Shown here: piece by piece, positions 26,887 to 36,446 of the stretch | Numbering within the stretch: the stretch's first letter is position 1 | Layout: every line of letters starts with the position of its first letter | Assembly (NCBI RefSeq): GCF_016097405.1 | Contig: NZ_JAEHGD010000001.1 | Coordinates: forward strand, 704,345 to 768,344 | DNA length: 64,000 nucleotides | Direction: 5' to 3' | DNA from: a methane-oxidizing endosymbiont of Gigantopelta aegis | GTDB taxonomy: Bacteria > Pseudomonadota > Gammaproteobacteria > Methylococcales > Methylomonadaceae | Notes under the pieces: generated by a model | Told to the model about the DNA's origin: nothing | Seen by the model: only the letters and a program-made list of their open reading frames with translations | Database searches by the model: none | Program-made: the position numbers and the translations under genes

Positions 26887-27891
26887 TTAAAACACTAACA
26901 CGCTGTTCGACTTAAAACTCAGCCAAACCTCATCGCCAATGCTTAAAGCCATTTCCTGCAAAGCATGATGAGTAATCATGACTTGAAAGACTTCTCCGGC
27001 CTCAACCGTCACCAGAATATTACCGCTCGCTTCACTAATAGCCTTGATGCGGCCTTGCATCTGGTTACGCATACTAGAAACCAGCGCCTGCCGAGACAAC
27101 ACAATCTCTTTAGGTTCAATCGAAACATGACGCCCTGGCCCTGCGCCATCGGATAAATAAATTGTCATTTTGCCGGTTTTAAAACATTGCTTTTCCTGAA
27201 TACCGTGAAACACGTTAATCAACGGCGATTGCACCGGCCGCCCCGCGACTAATGAAATCACCTCATCAGCCAAAGCCATGCCCTGCAAGCGATCATGCGT
27301 GCTAAATACCAATGTCGCCTGTCTGTCTTGTTGATAATCACGCATAAACCGCATCAGCATCTTATTACTGTCCTGATCGAGATAACTAAATGGTTCATCC
27401 ATCAGTAACACCTTCGGCTTACCAATAATCGCCCGCGCCAATGCAACTTTCTGCGCCTCCCCACCCGACAACCGATTCGCCGATTGTTCACACAAATGAC
27501 TGATACCTAACTGTTTTAACGCCTCACTAACACGAGCGCCCCATAACGCCCGTGGAACCTGCTGAAATCTCAAGGCCAAACGCAGGTTATGCGCCACACT
27601 GCCACGGAACAAATAGGGCCGTTGTGGCAGTAATGCAATCTGTCGTCGCACCTTTTCGGATGGCATCCGTCCAAAAAAAACCACTCTACCCTGCGTAGGC
27701 GGCACCAAAAAAGCTAACACCTTCAACAAGGTACTCTTACCACTGCCATTTGCACCAATCAGCGTGGTAATTTTCCCAGCCGTAATAGTCAAATCAGGAA
27801 TCGACAATGCCGGTTTCGTACCATAATTAAACTGCACCTTGCTTAATTGATAAGCAGTTAAGCTGTTTTCTGCAAAGTTTTCCTCAAACAT
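26887..27891 (-). CDS. ABC transporter ATP-binding protein, molybdate/tungstate type
   Basis: A 334-residue ATPase: Walker A GANGSGKST (residues 46-54), Q-loop LLPQRPYLFRGSVAHNL, signature LSGGEAQKVALARA, Walker B VLLMDEPFSYLD, H-loop FSTHD. The last 70 residues form a Mop/TOBE-like domain (MQGRIKAISEASGNILVTVEAGEVFQVMIT), typical of ModC/TupC/WtpC. No permease or binding protein is adjacent; instead it ends a run with TPR, J-domain and GrpE-like genes. The ATG chosen overlaps the upstream stop by eight bases. The oxyanion substrate is inferred from the C-terminal domain. Confidence 0.8.
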   Translation of the reverse strand: MFEENFAENSLTAYQLSKVQFNYGTKPALSIPDLTITAGKITTLIGANGSGKSTLLKVLAFLVPPTQGRVVFFGRMPSEKVRRQIALLPQRPYLFRGSVAHNLRLALRFQQVPRALWGARVSEALKQLGISHLCEQSANRLSGGEAQKVALARAIIGKPKVLLMDEPFSYLDQDSNKMLMRFMRDYQQDRQATLVFSTHDRLQGMALADEVISLVAGRPVQSPLINVFHGIQEKQCFKTGKMTIYLSDGAGPGRHVSIEPKEIVLSRQALVSSMRNQMQGRIKAISEASGNILVTVEAGEVFQVMITHHALQEMALSIGDEVWLSFKSNSVLVF

Positions 27892-28384
27892 CTTGATGAC
27901 GATTGACACTGACTTCGGCACGGCGCAGAATGGTATCGCGCCAGTAAAATCCGGGTCGCATTTCAAACAAAACCATGCCATCACTTTCTTTAGGGTTGTT
28001 TTCTATGCTGACGGCAACCATGGTTTCGGGATTAAAGCGCTGTTTTTCTGTCAGAACCGGCTTGAGCTGGTAACGATCCAGCATGCGCTGTATGTGTCTG
28101 AGACTAATCTGTTGCCCTTGTTTGATGCGCTTGATAAATTCAACATCCTCTGTCCTGGAATGGCGAAATAATTTATCGACCGGCCGATAACTTACTAACG
28201 CCTCAACGCTATAGCGCAGACTGTCATAAACCTCTAACAAATCCAGTAATACTTCTCGCTGTCTACTCTCTTCAGACTGACTCTGTTGCTGTATCGTAGA
28301 GAGTGTTTCTGATAATTGCAGCAATATTTCGCCATACCGCGCCTGCGCCGTCACAATTTTTTTCAACAGTTCGCTGTCATTCAT
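27884..28384 (-). CDS. GrpE-like nucleotide exchange factor
   Basis: A 166-residue protein with an N-terminal helical or coiled-coil part (LLQLSETLSTIQQQSQSEE, LLEVYDSLRYSVEAL) and a C-terminal section that follows the GrpE pattern: a helix, a QLKPV-type turn, RFNPETMVAVSIENNP and a beta-rich end (MVLFEMRPGFYWRDTILRRAEVSV). GrpE proteins release ADP from Hsp70. It is encoded with a J-domain protein and a TPR protein but without an Hsp70 gene nearby. It overlaps both neighbours by eight bases. The similarity is by pattern, so the call is moderate. Confidence 0.7.
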   Translation of the reverse strand: MNDSELLKKIVTAQARYGEILLQLSETLSTIQQQSQSEESRQREVLLDLLEVYDSLRYSVEALVSYRPVDKLFRHSRTEDVEFIKRIKQGQQISLRHIQRMLDRYQLKPVLTEKQRFNPETMVAVSIENNPKESDGMVLFEMRPGFYWRDTILRRAEVSVNRHQDV

Positions 28385-28688
28385 AAAACATATCATCTAG
28401 CGCACACCGCAAAATATCTCGAAATTGCGCCGCAGTGAGTGGGGCGGGGGGTGATAACGCAAAGGCCTGATCCAGCCAGGATTCAAAGGTACTGTCTGGT
28501 TGCTGAAACAATTGATACGTTAGGCGACTGCGCTCATCTTTAATGGCCTCATACGCCTGCCGTATTTGTTTGAAGATTTCGGGGTCTTGTTCCGGCGGAT
28601 GTTGTTTAACACATCGCAAATAGGCTTGCCGGATCTGTTGATCGCTTGCATCAGGCGTCACGCCCAAACGCTGGAATGGGTCAATCAT
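28377..28688 (-). CDS. J-domain protein with variant HPP motif
   Basis: A 103-residue protein consisting of an N-terminal J-domain (MIDPFQRLGVTPDASDQQIR...AYLRCVKQHPP...IFKQIRQAYEAIKDERSRLTY) and a short tail. The invariant HPD tripeptide, needed to stimulate Hsp70 ATPase, is HPP here (residues 30-32). It lies between a TPR gene and a GrpE-like gene with eight-base overlaps on both sides, so it belongs to a small chaperone-like module. It may be a specialised or non-stimulating co-chaperone. Confidence 0.8.
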   Translation of the reverse strand: MIDPFQRLGVTPDASDQQIRQAYLRCVKQHPPEQDPEIFKQIRQAYEAIKDERSRLTYQLFQQPDSTFESWLDQAFALSPPAPLTAAQFRDILRCALDDMFYE

Positions 28689-30132
28689 GCTCTTCCACAG
28701 TGTTCAATAATTGTTGCACGCTAAAAGGCTTAGGGAGGTGACAGCATTCTGCAGCCTTTAACAGCAGCAAGCCCTCATACAACATCGGCTGCCGGGCTAA
28801 AGCCTGCTCTAGATCACGAGATGGCATGTCGCTTTCAAACGCGGCAGCCAGTTGCTCGGGCGTAAACACCATCATCAATTCATCGCGTTTTTCATATAAC
28901 AGTGCTTTTTTATCGTCGTCTAAACCTGTCAGCAAAACATCAAATACATCGCCATCATCACCCGATGTTTGCAGGGAAAACGGCGTATGCTGTCCCTCTA
29001 ACGTCGCCAGTTTATCCTGCGTTTCAACATCATCCGGGTCATAACGCAGACTCTGTGCCAACCATTCAGCTTGCGACTCCGGTGGATAAAATTCGGCGAT
29101 ATGGCGTAAAATCAAGGCGATCTTCATCGCCTGTCCGGGTGTTTTGTTTAAACTGTCAATGGCATCCAGCCAATGCTGCTCGGCCCCGTGAAAGTCATTA
29201 CTACGTTCGCACGCTAAGGCTTTCAAGCGGCTTAATTCAAATGCGGAAAGTTCTGGAAATTGTTTTTTAAAGCGAAGCCAGCGCACAAAATCATTGGGTA
29301 AATGCCCGGCACAAAACGCCATGGCCTCAGCAAAACTTGTCAATGCCCGAAATTGCATCACCCAATCAAATGCCTGTAATGGCGTTATGTCATCAACCTG
29401 TTCGCAGTAGCGTTCAATAAACTGACATTGCTGCTCACTTAAACGCCGTAGCGCATACACGGCTTCACGCTGCCGTCTGTTCAAGGCGGTCATCGCAGCA
29501 ACAAAACGCTGTCCCTGTAAAGGTAGCACCTGTAATACCGGCAAACAGGCTGCATAGGGTGAATCCTGCGGTAGAGGCAGCTCCTGTATTAAGCGGGCAA
29601 AATCATAAAAAGCAGAATCAGGCGATAAATCCTGCACGATTTGTGCGGCAGCCTGCTTGTCCGGCAAGGCTTGCAATGCCGCTTCGGCCACGGCCAGATC
29701 GGCGACAAATTGCGAGTCTTGCGGCAAACAGCCGCGCAAATCAACCGTTCCGGTCAACTGTAAAAGCCCCAACGTCATCACCAGATCAGGGTTTAAGTAA
29801 TCGATTTGATCGGCGCTGCCCTGTTTTAATAACGCTTTAGCCTCGGCTTGGTCGCCCAACGCTAACAGCCATAACACGGCATCATCCAACTGCACGCTGT
29901 CAGCCGCATTCATCTGGCGATATTGCCGCCACAAATCCACCGCTTCCCGATACATCGCTCGTTTTGCAAACATCTGCGCCCGGGCCAGATAACATTCAGC
30001 CATCGCTTGGCGCCAGTGGATATCATCGGTTTCCAGCCACAGTTTCCGATAGCATTCGGCCGCCTCTTTGTATTGCGCTTGACTCACCAGTTGGCGAGCT
30101 TTTTCAGCCTGAGACTGTATTTCGTTTGGCAT
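28681..30132 (-). CDS. TPR-like repeat protein of the chaperone-like module
   Basis: A 483-residue, mostly alpha-helical protein. The N-terminus shows tetratricopeptide-type helix pairs (AEKARQLVSQAQYKEAAECYRKLWLET; AQMFAKRAMYREAVDLWRQY), and the rest is a long superhelix without catalytic motifs. It probably scaffolds protein interactions. Its stop overlaps the J-domain gene start by eight bases. There is no signal peptide, so it is cytoplasmic. Upstream lies a toxin-antitoxin pair, not an Hsp70 gene. Confidence 0.7.
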   Translation of the reverse strand: MPNEIQSQAEKARQLVSQAQYKEAAECYRKLWLETDDIHWRQAMAECYLARAQMFAKRAMYREAVDLWRQYRQMNAADSVQLDDAVLWLLALGDQAEAKALLKQGSADQIDYLNPDLVMTLGLLQLTGTVDLRGCLPQDSQFVADLAVAEAALQALPDKQAAAQIVQDLSPDSAFYDFARLIQELPLPQDSPYAACLPVLQVLPLQGQRFVAAMTALNRRQREAVYALRRLSEQQCQFIERYCEQVDDITPLQAFDWVMQFRALTSFAEAMAFCAGHLPNDFVRWLRFKKQFPELSAFELSRLKALACERSNDFHGAEQHWLDAIDSLNKTPGQAMKIALILRHIAEFYPPESQAEWLAQSLRYDPDDVETQDKLATLEGQHTPFSLQTSGDDGDVFDVLLTGLDDDKKALLYEKRDELMMVFTPEQLAAAFESDMPSRDLEQALARQPMLYEGLLLLKAAECCHLPKPFSVQQLLNTVEEHD

Positions 30133-30153
30133 GGTTTTAGCGAAGACACATAA

Positions 30154-30411
30154 TTACGGTTTGATGAACTTATCATATTCAGCATGACTTCCAATCCAAA
30201 ACCAGAGTAAGTCATCATTGATTTCTATTGCCAATGCTCGATATCGAATTCCTGCACGCACAGACCAATACGGGTTGATCTTTTTCAAATGCAGTGATGG
30301 GTAATAGGGATTCTCTTTGAGTATCTTAAAATTCCTATCAGCAACACATTTCACTGATTGAGGCAACATGTCGTACGCAGACCAAAACGATGGACTCGTA
30401 TAGTGTTTCAC
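30154..30411 (-). CDS. RelE/ParE-type toxin
   Basis: An 85-residue protein with the compact RelE/ParE fold pattern: N-terminal helices (SFWSAYDMLPQSVKCVADRN), then HLKKINPYWSVRAGIRYRALA and the C-terminal LLWFWIGSHAEYDKFI. Related toxins cleave mRNA or poison gyrase; which applies is not clear. It overlaps the upstream antitoxin gene by four bases, the usual antitoxin-first order. Confidence 0.8.
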   Translation of the reverse strand: MKHYTSPSFWSAYDMLPQSVKCVADRNFKILKENPYYPSLHLKKINPYWSVRAGIRYRALAIEINDDLLWFWIGSHAEYDKFIKP

Positions 30412-30608
30412 AACTTTTTAGATTTTCCCGATTTATGGTCGGCTATAGCCGCCTCTGCCAACTTATCCAGTTTGCCAGAGAGAATATCTTGTTCAATCTG
30501 TTTATCCCAGGTCTCTGCATCGAACTTTTCATACCAGGCACGGAACTTCCTCAATTGATCTGCGGGCAATTGAGTAACCGCTTTTTCAACTTCTTCAACC
30601 GTTTTCAT
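30408..30608 (-). CDS. Antitoxin of the RelE/ParE-type pair
   Basis: A 66-residue acidic-basic protein (VEEVEKAVTQLPADQLRKFRAWYEKFDAETWDKQIEQD), with a helical shape and charged C-terminus like antitoxins encoded before RelE/ParE toxins. A strong AGGAGGT ribosome binding site precedes the ATG. Its stop overlaps the toxin start. An inverted repeat just upstream could be the autoregulatory site. Confidence 0.75.
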   Translation of the reverse strand: MKTVEEVEKAVTQLPADQLRKFRAWYEKFDAETWDKQIEQDILSGKLDKLAEAAIADHKSGKSKKL

Positions 30609-30622
30609 TTTTTATACCTCCT

Positions 30623-30644
30623 GCTGAGTATTATCTGGCTCAGC
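30623..30644 (-). promoter_or_regulatory. Possible operator of the toxin-antitoxin operon
   Basis: Six-base arms GCTGAG and CTCAGC separated by ten bases that contain a GATAAT-like -10 sequence on the minus strand, directly before the antitoxin ribosome binding site. The placement suits autorepression by the toxin-antitoxin complex. Inferred from position only. Confidence 0.4.
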
Positions 30645-30666
30645 ACAAAACGCATCAGCGGTAACA

Positions 30667-30904
30667 TTAACCCAGTTTTGTCATTGCCGTGCTATACAGA
30701 GCGACAAGCTGTTGACAGCAAAGTGGGGCTGTAACGATTTAGCCAAAATAATTTAATAAAATACGTTAAATATCAGTTACTTATGAAGAAAGTATATGTG
30801 TCAAAGATGACACATTCAAGCCTACACGGATATATTTACGGCGTCTTCTAGAATAAGTGACTGATATTTAGACATTAAACATGCTGAATAATTACGTGGG
30901 GTTA
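30667..30904. repeat. MITE-like repeat, copy 1 (TTAACCC ends)
   Basis: About 238 bases between the antitoxin gene and trpC. It starts TTAACCCAGTTTTG and ends GGGGTTAA, and the final TTA is the complement of the trpC TAA stop. The core 30799-30865 (CATTCAAGCCTACA, TTTACGGCGT) is found in reverse orientation within the second copy at 36447-36660, while the ends (TTAACCCAG..TTG.CATT..CGTGC; ACTGATATT...GCTGAATA.TTAC) match in direct orientation. It has no coding capacity. Confidence 0.65.
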
Positions 30905-31699
30905 AAAAAACAATTCCCGCATTTTTTGCCCTGGTGATGGTGCACGCATAAAGGATTCACCAACCAAAAAGCTGTAAATACCGTGCTCGGTCATCAACTT
31001 AATATCCTCTTTACTGTGGATGCCGCTTTCTGTCACTAACAGATGGTCATCTGGAAATGCTTCGAGTAATGTCAGCGTCGTTTCTAGCCGGGTTTCAAAG
31101 CTGCGCAAATCGCGGTTATTGACACCGACCAGAGGTGTTTTGAGTGTTAATGCACGTGCCATTTCGTCTGCATCGTGAACTTCCACCAAAACATCCATGC
31201 CTAATTCCAGAGCCGTATCTTCAAGTTCCTGCATTTGCGCATCGCTTAAGGCGGCAACAATCAGCAAAATGCAATCGGCGCCTAGTGCACGCGCCTCATA
31301 CACCTGATAAGGGTCGATCATAAAATCTTTGCGCAATACCGGCAATGGACAACGTTCGCGCACCATCTGCAGATAAACTTCCGAACCTTGGAAATAGGTT
31401 TTGTCGGTCAGCACCGATAAACAGGTCGCGCCATTCATCGCGTAATCCTGTGCAATCTCAACCGGTTTGAAATCTTCCCGAATCACACCTTTACTGGGCG
31501 AGGCTTTTTTGATTTCAGCAATCACGGCAGGCTGTCGCTTTTCAGCCTGGCTTTTCAAGGCCCGGTAAAAACCACGCGGCCCTTCGATGCCGGCGGCGAT
31601 TTCTTGCAGCATGTCTTGCGGAATATTTTGTTTGCGTGTGGCGACTTCGTCCTGCTTAGTCGCCAGAATCTTTTTTAAAATATCGGGAGTATCAGTCAT
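30902..31699 (-). CDS. trpC: Indole-3-glycerol-phosphate synthase
   Basis: A 265-residue TIM-barrel enzyme (monofunctional TrpC). Conserved [40 protein letters not shown] and [10 protein letters not shown] hold the catalytic Lys and Glu residues. It closes the indole ring from CdRP in tryptophan synthesis. Last gene of trpEGDC, six bases after trpD. The stop codon coincides with the end of a MITE-like repeat. Confidence 0.97.
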   Translation of the reverse strand: MTDTPDILKKILATKQDEVATRKQNIPQDMLQEIAAGIEGPRGFYRALKSQAEKRQPAVIAEIKKASPSKGVIREDFKPVEIAQDYAMNGATCLSVLTDKTYFQGSEVYLQMVRERCPLPVLRKDFMIDPYQVYEARALGADCILLIVAALSDAQMQELEDTALELGMDVLVEVHDADEMARALTLKTPLVGVNNRDLRSFETRLETTLTLLEAFPDDHLLVTESGIHSKEDIKLMTEHGIYSFLVGESFMRAPSPGQKMRELFF

Positions 31700-31705
31700 A
31701 GGGTT

Positions 31706-32794
31706 TTAATCTTTAGATGAATCATTATTGGCACTATTCTGTTTTCGAGCTTTGTCTGGTTTTTTATCGGACTTTGCCGCCGGCGACCAGTTAATCAGTG
31801 CCTCAAGTTTTTGTAAGGCCAAACCTTCGTCCAGCATCGCCTTAGCCATGGCAATACCTGCTTTCAAATTATCGGCCAAATCGGCGGCATAAATCGCAGC
31901 ACCGGCATTCAGCAACACGATATCGCGGGCCGGCCCCGGTTCGTTATTTAATACCTGCCGGATAATGCCCAGGCTGTCTTCTGCGCTTTTCACCGCTAGT
32001 GTATCAAGCGGACTGCGCTGCAAACCAAATTCTTCTGGCCGAATGGTGTATTCACGAATACGGCCGTCTTTTAATTCTGCAATATGGCTGTGCGAAGCGA
32101 TACTCAATTCATCCAACCCATCATAGGCATTGACCACCAGAACATGGCGACTGCCCAGTTTTTGCAGCACCTCTGCCATCGGCCGCAGCCATTTTTTATC
32201 GAAAACACCGATCAACTGATGGTCGGCATTAGCCGGATTGGCTAATGGGCCAAGCAAATTGAAAACGGTTCTGACGCCCATTTCCTTACGCGCACCAATC
32301 GCATGTTTCATTGCACTATGGTGTTTAGGCGCAAACAGAAAACCGACGCCGATATCTTGTACGCATTGCGCCACTTGTTCAGCGGTTAAATCCAGATTGA
32401 CACCCGCCGCTTCCAGCACATCGGCGCTGCCACAACGGCTCGACACTGAGCGGTTGCCATGCTTGGCCACTTTCCCGCCCGCTGCGGCGACTACAAAAGC
32501 GCAAGCAGTAGAAATATTGAAAGTATTGGCACCATCGCCGCCGGTACCGCAGGTATCGATGACATGCTCACCTTTCACCGGCACCGGGGTCACCAGTTCG
32601 CGCATGACTTCCACCGCCGCGGTGATTTCCTCGACCGTTTCGCCTTTCACCCGTAACGCAATCAAAAAGCCAGCGATCTGGGCGTCGCTGGCCTGCCCCG
32701 TCATGATCTGCCGCATAACATAATGCATTTGCTGATGCGTTAAATCCTGTTTATCCAGGAGTTGGCCAATAGCCTGCGGTAAAGTAATATTCAT
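31706..32794 (-). CDS. trpD: Anthranilate phosphoribosyltransferase
   Basis: A 362-residue enzyme. The PRPP-binding [15 protein letters not shown] loop, [19 protein letters not shown] and [12 protein letters not shown] are intact. It couples anthranilate to PRPP. The last 25 or so residues ([20 protein letters not shown]...) are an extra charged, low-complexity tail beyond the usual end near 340. It overlaps trpG by one base, and the product feeds the TrpC encoded next. Confidence 0.97.
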   Translation of the reverse strand: MNITLPQAIGQLLDKQDLTHQQMHYVMRQIMTGQASDAQIAGFLIALRVKGETVEEITAAVEVMRELVTPVPVKGEHVIDTCGTGGDGANTFNISTACAFVVAAAGGKVAKHGNRSVSSRCGSADVLEAAGVNLDLTAEQVAQCVQDIGVGFLFAPKHHSAMKHAIGARKEMGVRTVFNLLGPLANPANADHQLIGVFDKKWLRPMAEVLQKLGSRHVLVVNAYDGLDELSIASHSHIAELKDGRIREYTIRPEEFGLQRSPLDTLAVKSAEDSLGIIRQVLNNEPGPARDIVLLNAGAAIYAADLADNLKAGIAMAKAMLDEGLALQKLEALINWSPAAKSDKKPDKARKQNSANNDSSKD

Positions 32795-33384
32795 TAACGT
32801 TCCAGAAAATTTTTCAGTAAATCATGACCGTGATCGGTCAAAATGGATTCCGGGTGAAATTGTACGCCTTCAACATCCAGCGTTTTATGCCGAACACCCA
32901 TGATTTCATCCCGTTGACCTTGTTTATCCTGAGTCCAGGCGGTGACTTCCAGACAGTCCGGCAAGCGGGTCTGATCGATTACCAGCGAATGATAGCGAGT
33001 TGCGATGAAAGGATTGCTCAATCCTTTGAACACCCCGGTGTTTTTATGATAAACGGACGATGTCTTGCCATGCATGATTTGCTTGGCGTGAATGATTTTG
33101 CCGCCAAATGCATGACCAATGCTTTGATGCCCCAAACAGACGCCTAAAATCGGTAGTTTTCCAGCAAACTCCAGAATCGCCGCGACCGAAATTCCGGCTT
33201 CTTTTGGCGTACAAGGCCCTGGAGAAATCACCAACTTGTCAGGCCGCATGGCGGCAATATCATCAAGCGTAACCTCATCATTGCGAACCACGGTCACGTC
33301 TGCGCCCAATTCGCCAAAATATTGCACCAGGTTGTAGGTGAATGAATCGTAATTATCAATCATCACCAGTTTAACCGCACTCAT
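32794..33384 (-). CDS. trpG: Anthranilate synthase glutamine amidotransferase subunit
   Basis: A 196-residue class I amidotransferase. The catalytic Cys is in [15 protein letters not shown], and the His/Glu pair in [11 protein letters not shown]. It supplies ammonia to TrpE; in many bacteria such a subunit is shared with aminodeoxychorismate synthase (PabA), so it may also serve folate synthesis, as no separate pabA is in this window. The start overlaps the trpE stop by four bases. Confidence 0.95.
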   Translation of the reverse strand: MSAVKLVMIDNYDSFTYNLVQYFGELGADVTVVRNDEVTLDDIAAMRPDKLVISPGPCTPKEAGISVAAILEFAGKLPILGVCLGHQSIGHAFGGKIIHAKQIMHGKTSSVYHKNTGVFKGLSNPFIATRYHSLVIDQTRLPDCLEVTAWTQDKQGQRDEIMGVRHKTLDVEGVQFHPESILTDHGHDLLKNFLER

Positions 33385-34868
33385 GTTTGTTCTCCTTCCA
33401 GTCCGGCTTCAGCCATACTGACAGCCCGGAAAATCGCCCGGCCCTTGTTCATTGTTTCATCCCATTCATTACGAGGGACAGAGTCATAAACGATGCCTGC
33501 ACCCGCCTGAATATGCAACGTTTTATCCTTAATAACAGCGGTACGAATGGCAATCGCGGTATCTAAATTACCCGACCAGGAAATATAACCGATGGCACCG
33601 GAATACACACCACGCTTAACCGGCTCTAATTCATCAATAATTTCCATCGCCCGGATTTTAGGTGCCCCACTAACCGTACCGGCCGGAAAAGTCGCAGCCA
33701 GAACATCAAATGCGTCTTTACCTTCGGCCAGCTCACCTGTGACATTGGAAACAATATGCATAACATGCGAATAACGCTCGACAATCATTTTATCGGTCAA
33801 TTTAACGCTGCCGATTTTAGCGACCCGGCCGGTATCATTACGGCCTAAGTCAATTAACATCAAATGTTCGGCCAGTTCTTTCGGGTCGGCCAACAAATCC
33901 TGTTCCAGAGCCCTATCTTGTTCAGGCGTATCACCGCGTGGTCGTGTACCGGCAATCGGCCTGACCGTGACCTGATTATCTTCCAGTCGCACCAGAATTT
34001 CGGGTGATGAACCAACAATGTGAAAATCATCCAGATTCAGATAATACATATAGGGCGAAGGATTTAGACAGCGCAGCGCACGATACAAATTCAACGGCGA
34101 TGCCGAGTATGGAATCGACAGACGCTGTGACAGCACAACCTGCATAATGTCACCGGCGACGATATAGTCTTTGGCCTTTAACACCGCTTGTTCAAAGCCT
34201 TGTTGGGTAAAACCGGAGACAAAATCATTCTCGGAAACCGTTTTTGGCGTCGTCTGTTCATCCGGCTGCGCCTTTAAGTTTTTCAATCGATAGGCTAGAT
34301 CATTCAAGCGCGCGACTGCTTTTTCATAGGCCTGAGGCTGAGCGGGGTCGGCATGGGTCAAGAGCAGGGATTTGCCGGACAGATTATCAAATACCAGCAT
34401 TTCTTCCGATACCATCAATAAAATATCGGGTGTGTCAATCGGATCTGGTTTTTGGCGCGGCTGCAGGCGTTTTTCAATATAGGCAATGGTTTCATAGCCA
34501 AAATAGCCGACCAGGCCGCCATTGAAACGCGGCAATCCTTCAATATCCGGTACCTTATACTGCTGCCTGAATTGTTCGATCCATTGTAATGGCTGCGGAT
34601 GTTCCAGGCTTTGCGTGACTTGACCCTCTTCAATTTGAGTAATCTGATGGCCTGTCACCTGAATTCGTGTTTTACACGGCAAACCAATAATAGAGTAGCG
34701 CCCCCATTGCTCACCGCCATGTACCGATTCAAACAAGTAAGAATACGGCCCATCGGCCAGTTTTAAATAGGCGCTGAGCGGCGTATCCAGATCAGCGAGA
34801 ACCTCCCGGCATACCGGAATACGGTTAAATCCCTGCCGGGCGTAATCATCGAATTGTTCGGGTGTCAT
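33381..34868 (-). CDS. trpE: Anthranilate synthase component I
   Basis: A 495-residue chorismate-using enzyme. The catalytic C-terminal half shows [61 protein letters not shown] and [10 protein letters not shown]; an N-terminal segment near [15 protein letters not shown] has the tryptophan feedback-site pattern. It makes anthranilate from chorismate with TrpG. First gene of trpEGDC. I found no Trp-rich leader peptide in the 131 bases between it and the divergent FAH-family gene. Confidence 0.97.
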   Translation of the reverse strand: MTPEQFDDYARQGFNRIPVCREVLADLDTPLSAYLKLADGPYSYLFESVHGGEQWGRYSIIGLPCKTRIQVTGHQITQIEEGQVTQSLEHPQPLQWIEQFRQQYKVPDIEGLPRFNGGLVGYFGYETIAYIEKRLQPRQKPDPIDTPDILLMVSEEMLVFDNLSGKSLLLTHADPAQPQAYEKAVARLNDLAYRLKNLKAQPDEQTTPKTVSENDFVSGFTQQGFEQAVLKAKDYIVAGDIMQVVLSQRLSIPYSASPLNLYRALRCLNPSPYMYYLNLDDFHIVGSSPEILVRLEDNQVTVRPIAGTRPRGDTPEQDRALEQDLLADPKELAEHLMLIDLGRNDTGRVAKIGSVKLTDKMIVERYSHVMHIVSNVTGELAEGKDAFDVLAATFPAGTVSGAPKIRAMEIIDELEPVKRGVYSGAIGYISWSGNLDTAIAIRTAVIKDKTLHIQAGAGIVYDSVPRNEWDETMNKGRAIFRAVSMAEAGLEGEQT

Positions 34869-34999
34869 CGTATTTTAAAGCCTTCGGCCAGTTTGACAGC
34901 ATATAAAATCCGGCATTATAGCGTATTGTTATTTTTTCAGCGATGCTCAGCGCATAGCAAATCCGCTAAAATAGCTCATTTTAACAGGACAGATACCCT

Positions 35000-35857
35000 A
35001 TGAAGCTGGCGACTTTTCAATTTCAACAGACAACACATATCGGCGCCGTTCTTGACCAAGTCATTGTCGATGCCGCAGCCGATCCGACCCTACCCGACAA
35101 CATGATCGACTTTTTAGCACAAGGCGATACTGCGTTGAATCGCTTACAAGCCCTAATCGACAGCGGTAAAAGCCAGATTCCACTTGAACAGGTCAGATTA
35201 CTAGCCCCCATCCCACGACCGGGAAAATTTTTAGGCATCAGCCTCAATTATGCCGACCATATTGGCGAAACCGGATTGGATAAACCCGACTATCCCACCT
35301 TTTTTACCAAACAAAGCAGTTGCGTCATCGGCCAGAATGCAGCAATTGAAATCCCGGTCGTTTCTGAAAAAGTCGATTATGAGGGAGAACTGGCCTTTGT
35401 TATCGGCAAACGCTGCAAACATGTGCCGCTTGCCTCTGCTGCCGATGTCATTGCAGGTTTTACCATCGTCAATGATGTTTCGGTACGGGACTGGCAAATC
35501 CGTTCACCGACCTGGATGCTCGGCAAGTCTTTTGACACACATGGGCCAATGGGCCCTTGGCTAGTCACCCGCGATGAAATTGACGACCCCCATAACCTAC
35601 ACCTTGAAACCTGGGTTGATAATGAACGCCGGCAATGCGCAAATACCCGTCAAATGATTTTTAATTGCTATGAAATGATCGCCTATTTAAGCCAAGCCAT
35701 GACTCTGGAGCCTGGCGATGTGATCGCAACGGGTACTCCCGCCGGCGTAGGTGTAAAAATGAAACCCCGAGGCTATTTAAAAAGCGGCCAGACTGTGCGC
35801 ATTGAAATCGAAAAAATCGGTCAATTAACCAACCCTGTCCGCGAAGAAATCATTTAA
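35000..35857 (+). CDS. Fumarylacetoacetate hydrolase family protein
   Basis: A 285-residue FAH-fold protein. RPGKFLGISLNYADH opens the catalytic domain; the metal-binding acidic residues lie in VDYEGELAFVIGKRC and VSVRDWQIRS, and LEPGDVIATGTPAGVG is the C-terminal hallmark. Relatives hydrolyse or decarboxylate acylpyruvates or act as oxaloacetate tautomerase/decarboxylase. No aromatic degradation genes are adjacent, so a specific substrate is not assigned. Divergent from trpE, with AGGACA before the ATG. Confidence 0.88.
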   Translation: MKLATFQFQQTTHIGAVLDQVIVDAAADPTLPDNMIDFLAQGDTALNRLQALIDSGKSQIPLEQVRLLAPIPRPGKFLGISLNYADHIGETGLDKPDYPTFFTKQSSCVIGQNAAIEIPVVSEKVDYEGELAFVIGKRCKHVPLASAADVIAGFTIVNDVSVRDWQIRSPTWMLGKSFDTHGPMGPWLVTRDEIDDPHNLHLETWVDNERRQCANTRQMIFNCYEMIAYLSQAMTLEPGDVIATGTPAGVGVKMKPRGYLKSGQTVRIEIEKIGQLTNPVREEII

Positions 35858-35943
35858 TTAAACGATGTTCAGTTTTTATTCATCGAACCTCCTCTATGCT
35901 ATAACCACACTAACAACATGCTGGAAACAGCGAGGAGGACACC

Positions 35944-36429
35944 ATGAAAGTTTTATTATTTGCCCTGGCCTTCTTAACCATCCCAGTCGGATGCGCAGCC
36001 GATAACCGCCATTACCGCCATCATCATGACGATGATAGTGGCAACTACCAAGAGCGCCATACGTTCTGGAATCAAATTGATCGCCGCTTGGCACGACAAT
36101 ACCATCGTATTGAGGAAGGCCTTGAACATGGCCGTTTAAATCCACACCATGCACATAGATTATTCAGGAATTTACGCCGACTGGAGAACCGTATCGCCGA
36201 TTTACGTTATCGCAATCGCTGGAGTTATCGTCAAAAACAGCATATTTTAGAGCGCCTAGAGCGTAATCAATGCGCACTTGAAGACTACTTACGTCACGAC
36301 CGACCAAATCATCGTTATCAGCGCAGGTCTTATGGCACAAGCAACTACAGACCCAATGTGTATTTAGACGACAGCGGAATTCGCTGGTCAAGCGGTGATT
36401 CTTTTGGCAGCTTTTATTTCAGATTTTAA
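35944..36429 (+). CDS. His/Arg-rich exported protein of unknown function
   Basis: A 161-residue protein with a short signal peptide; the cleavage region PVGCAADN could be a weak lipobox (Cys17) or an ordinary site at CAA. The mature part begins with a His/Asp cluster (NRHYRHHHDDDSGNY) and is rich in Arg, His, Tyr and Asn, with two long basic helices. The His cluster suggests metal binding, but that is inference. A GAGGAGG ribosome binding site gives strong support for translation. Single gene, followed by a MITE-like repeat. Confidence 0.65.
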   Translation: MKVLLFALAFLTIPVGCAADNRHYRHHHDDDSGNYQERHTFWNQIDRRLARQYHRIEEGLEHGRLNPHHAHRLFRNLRRLENRIADLRYRNRWSYRQKQHILERLERNQCALEDYLRHDRPNHRYQRRSYGTSNYRPNVYLDDSGIRWSSGDSFGSFYFRF

Positions 36430-36446
36430 TGCGGCTTCATTCGCAT

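Noticed and set aside
34869-34999. trp leader peptide/attenuator before trpE
   Set aside because: No short open frame with clustered Trp codons and no terminator hairpin in the gap.
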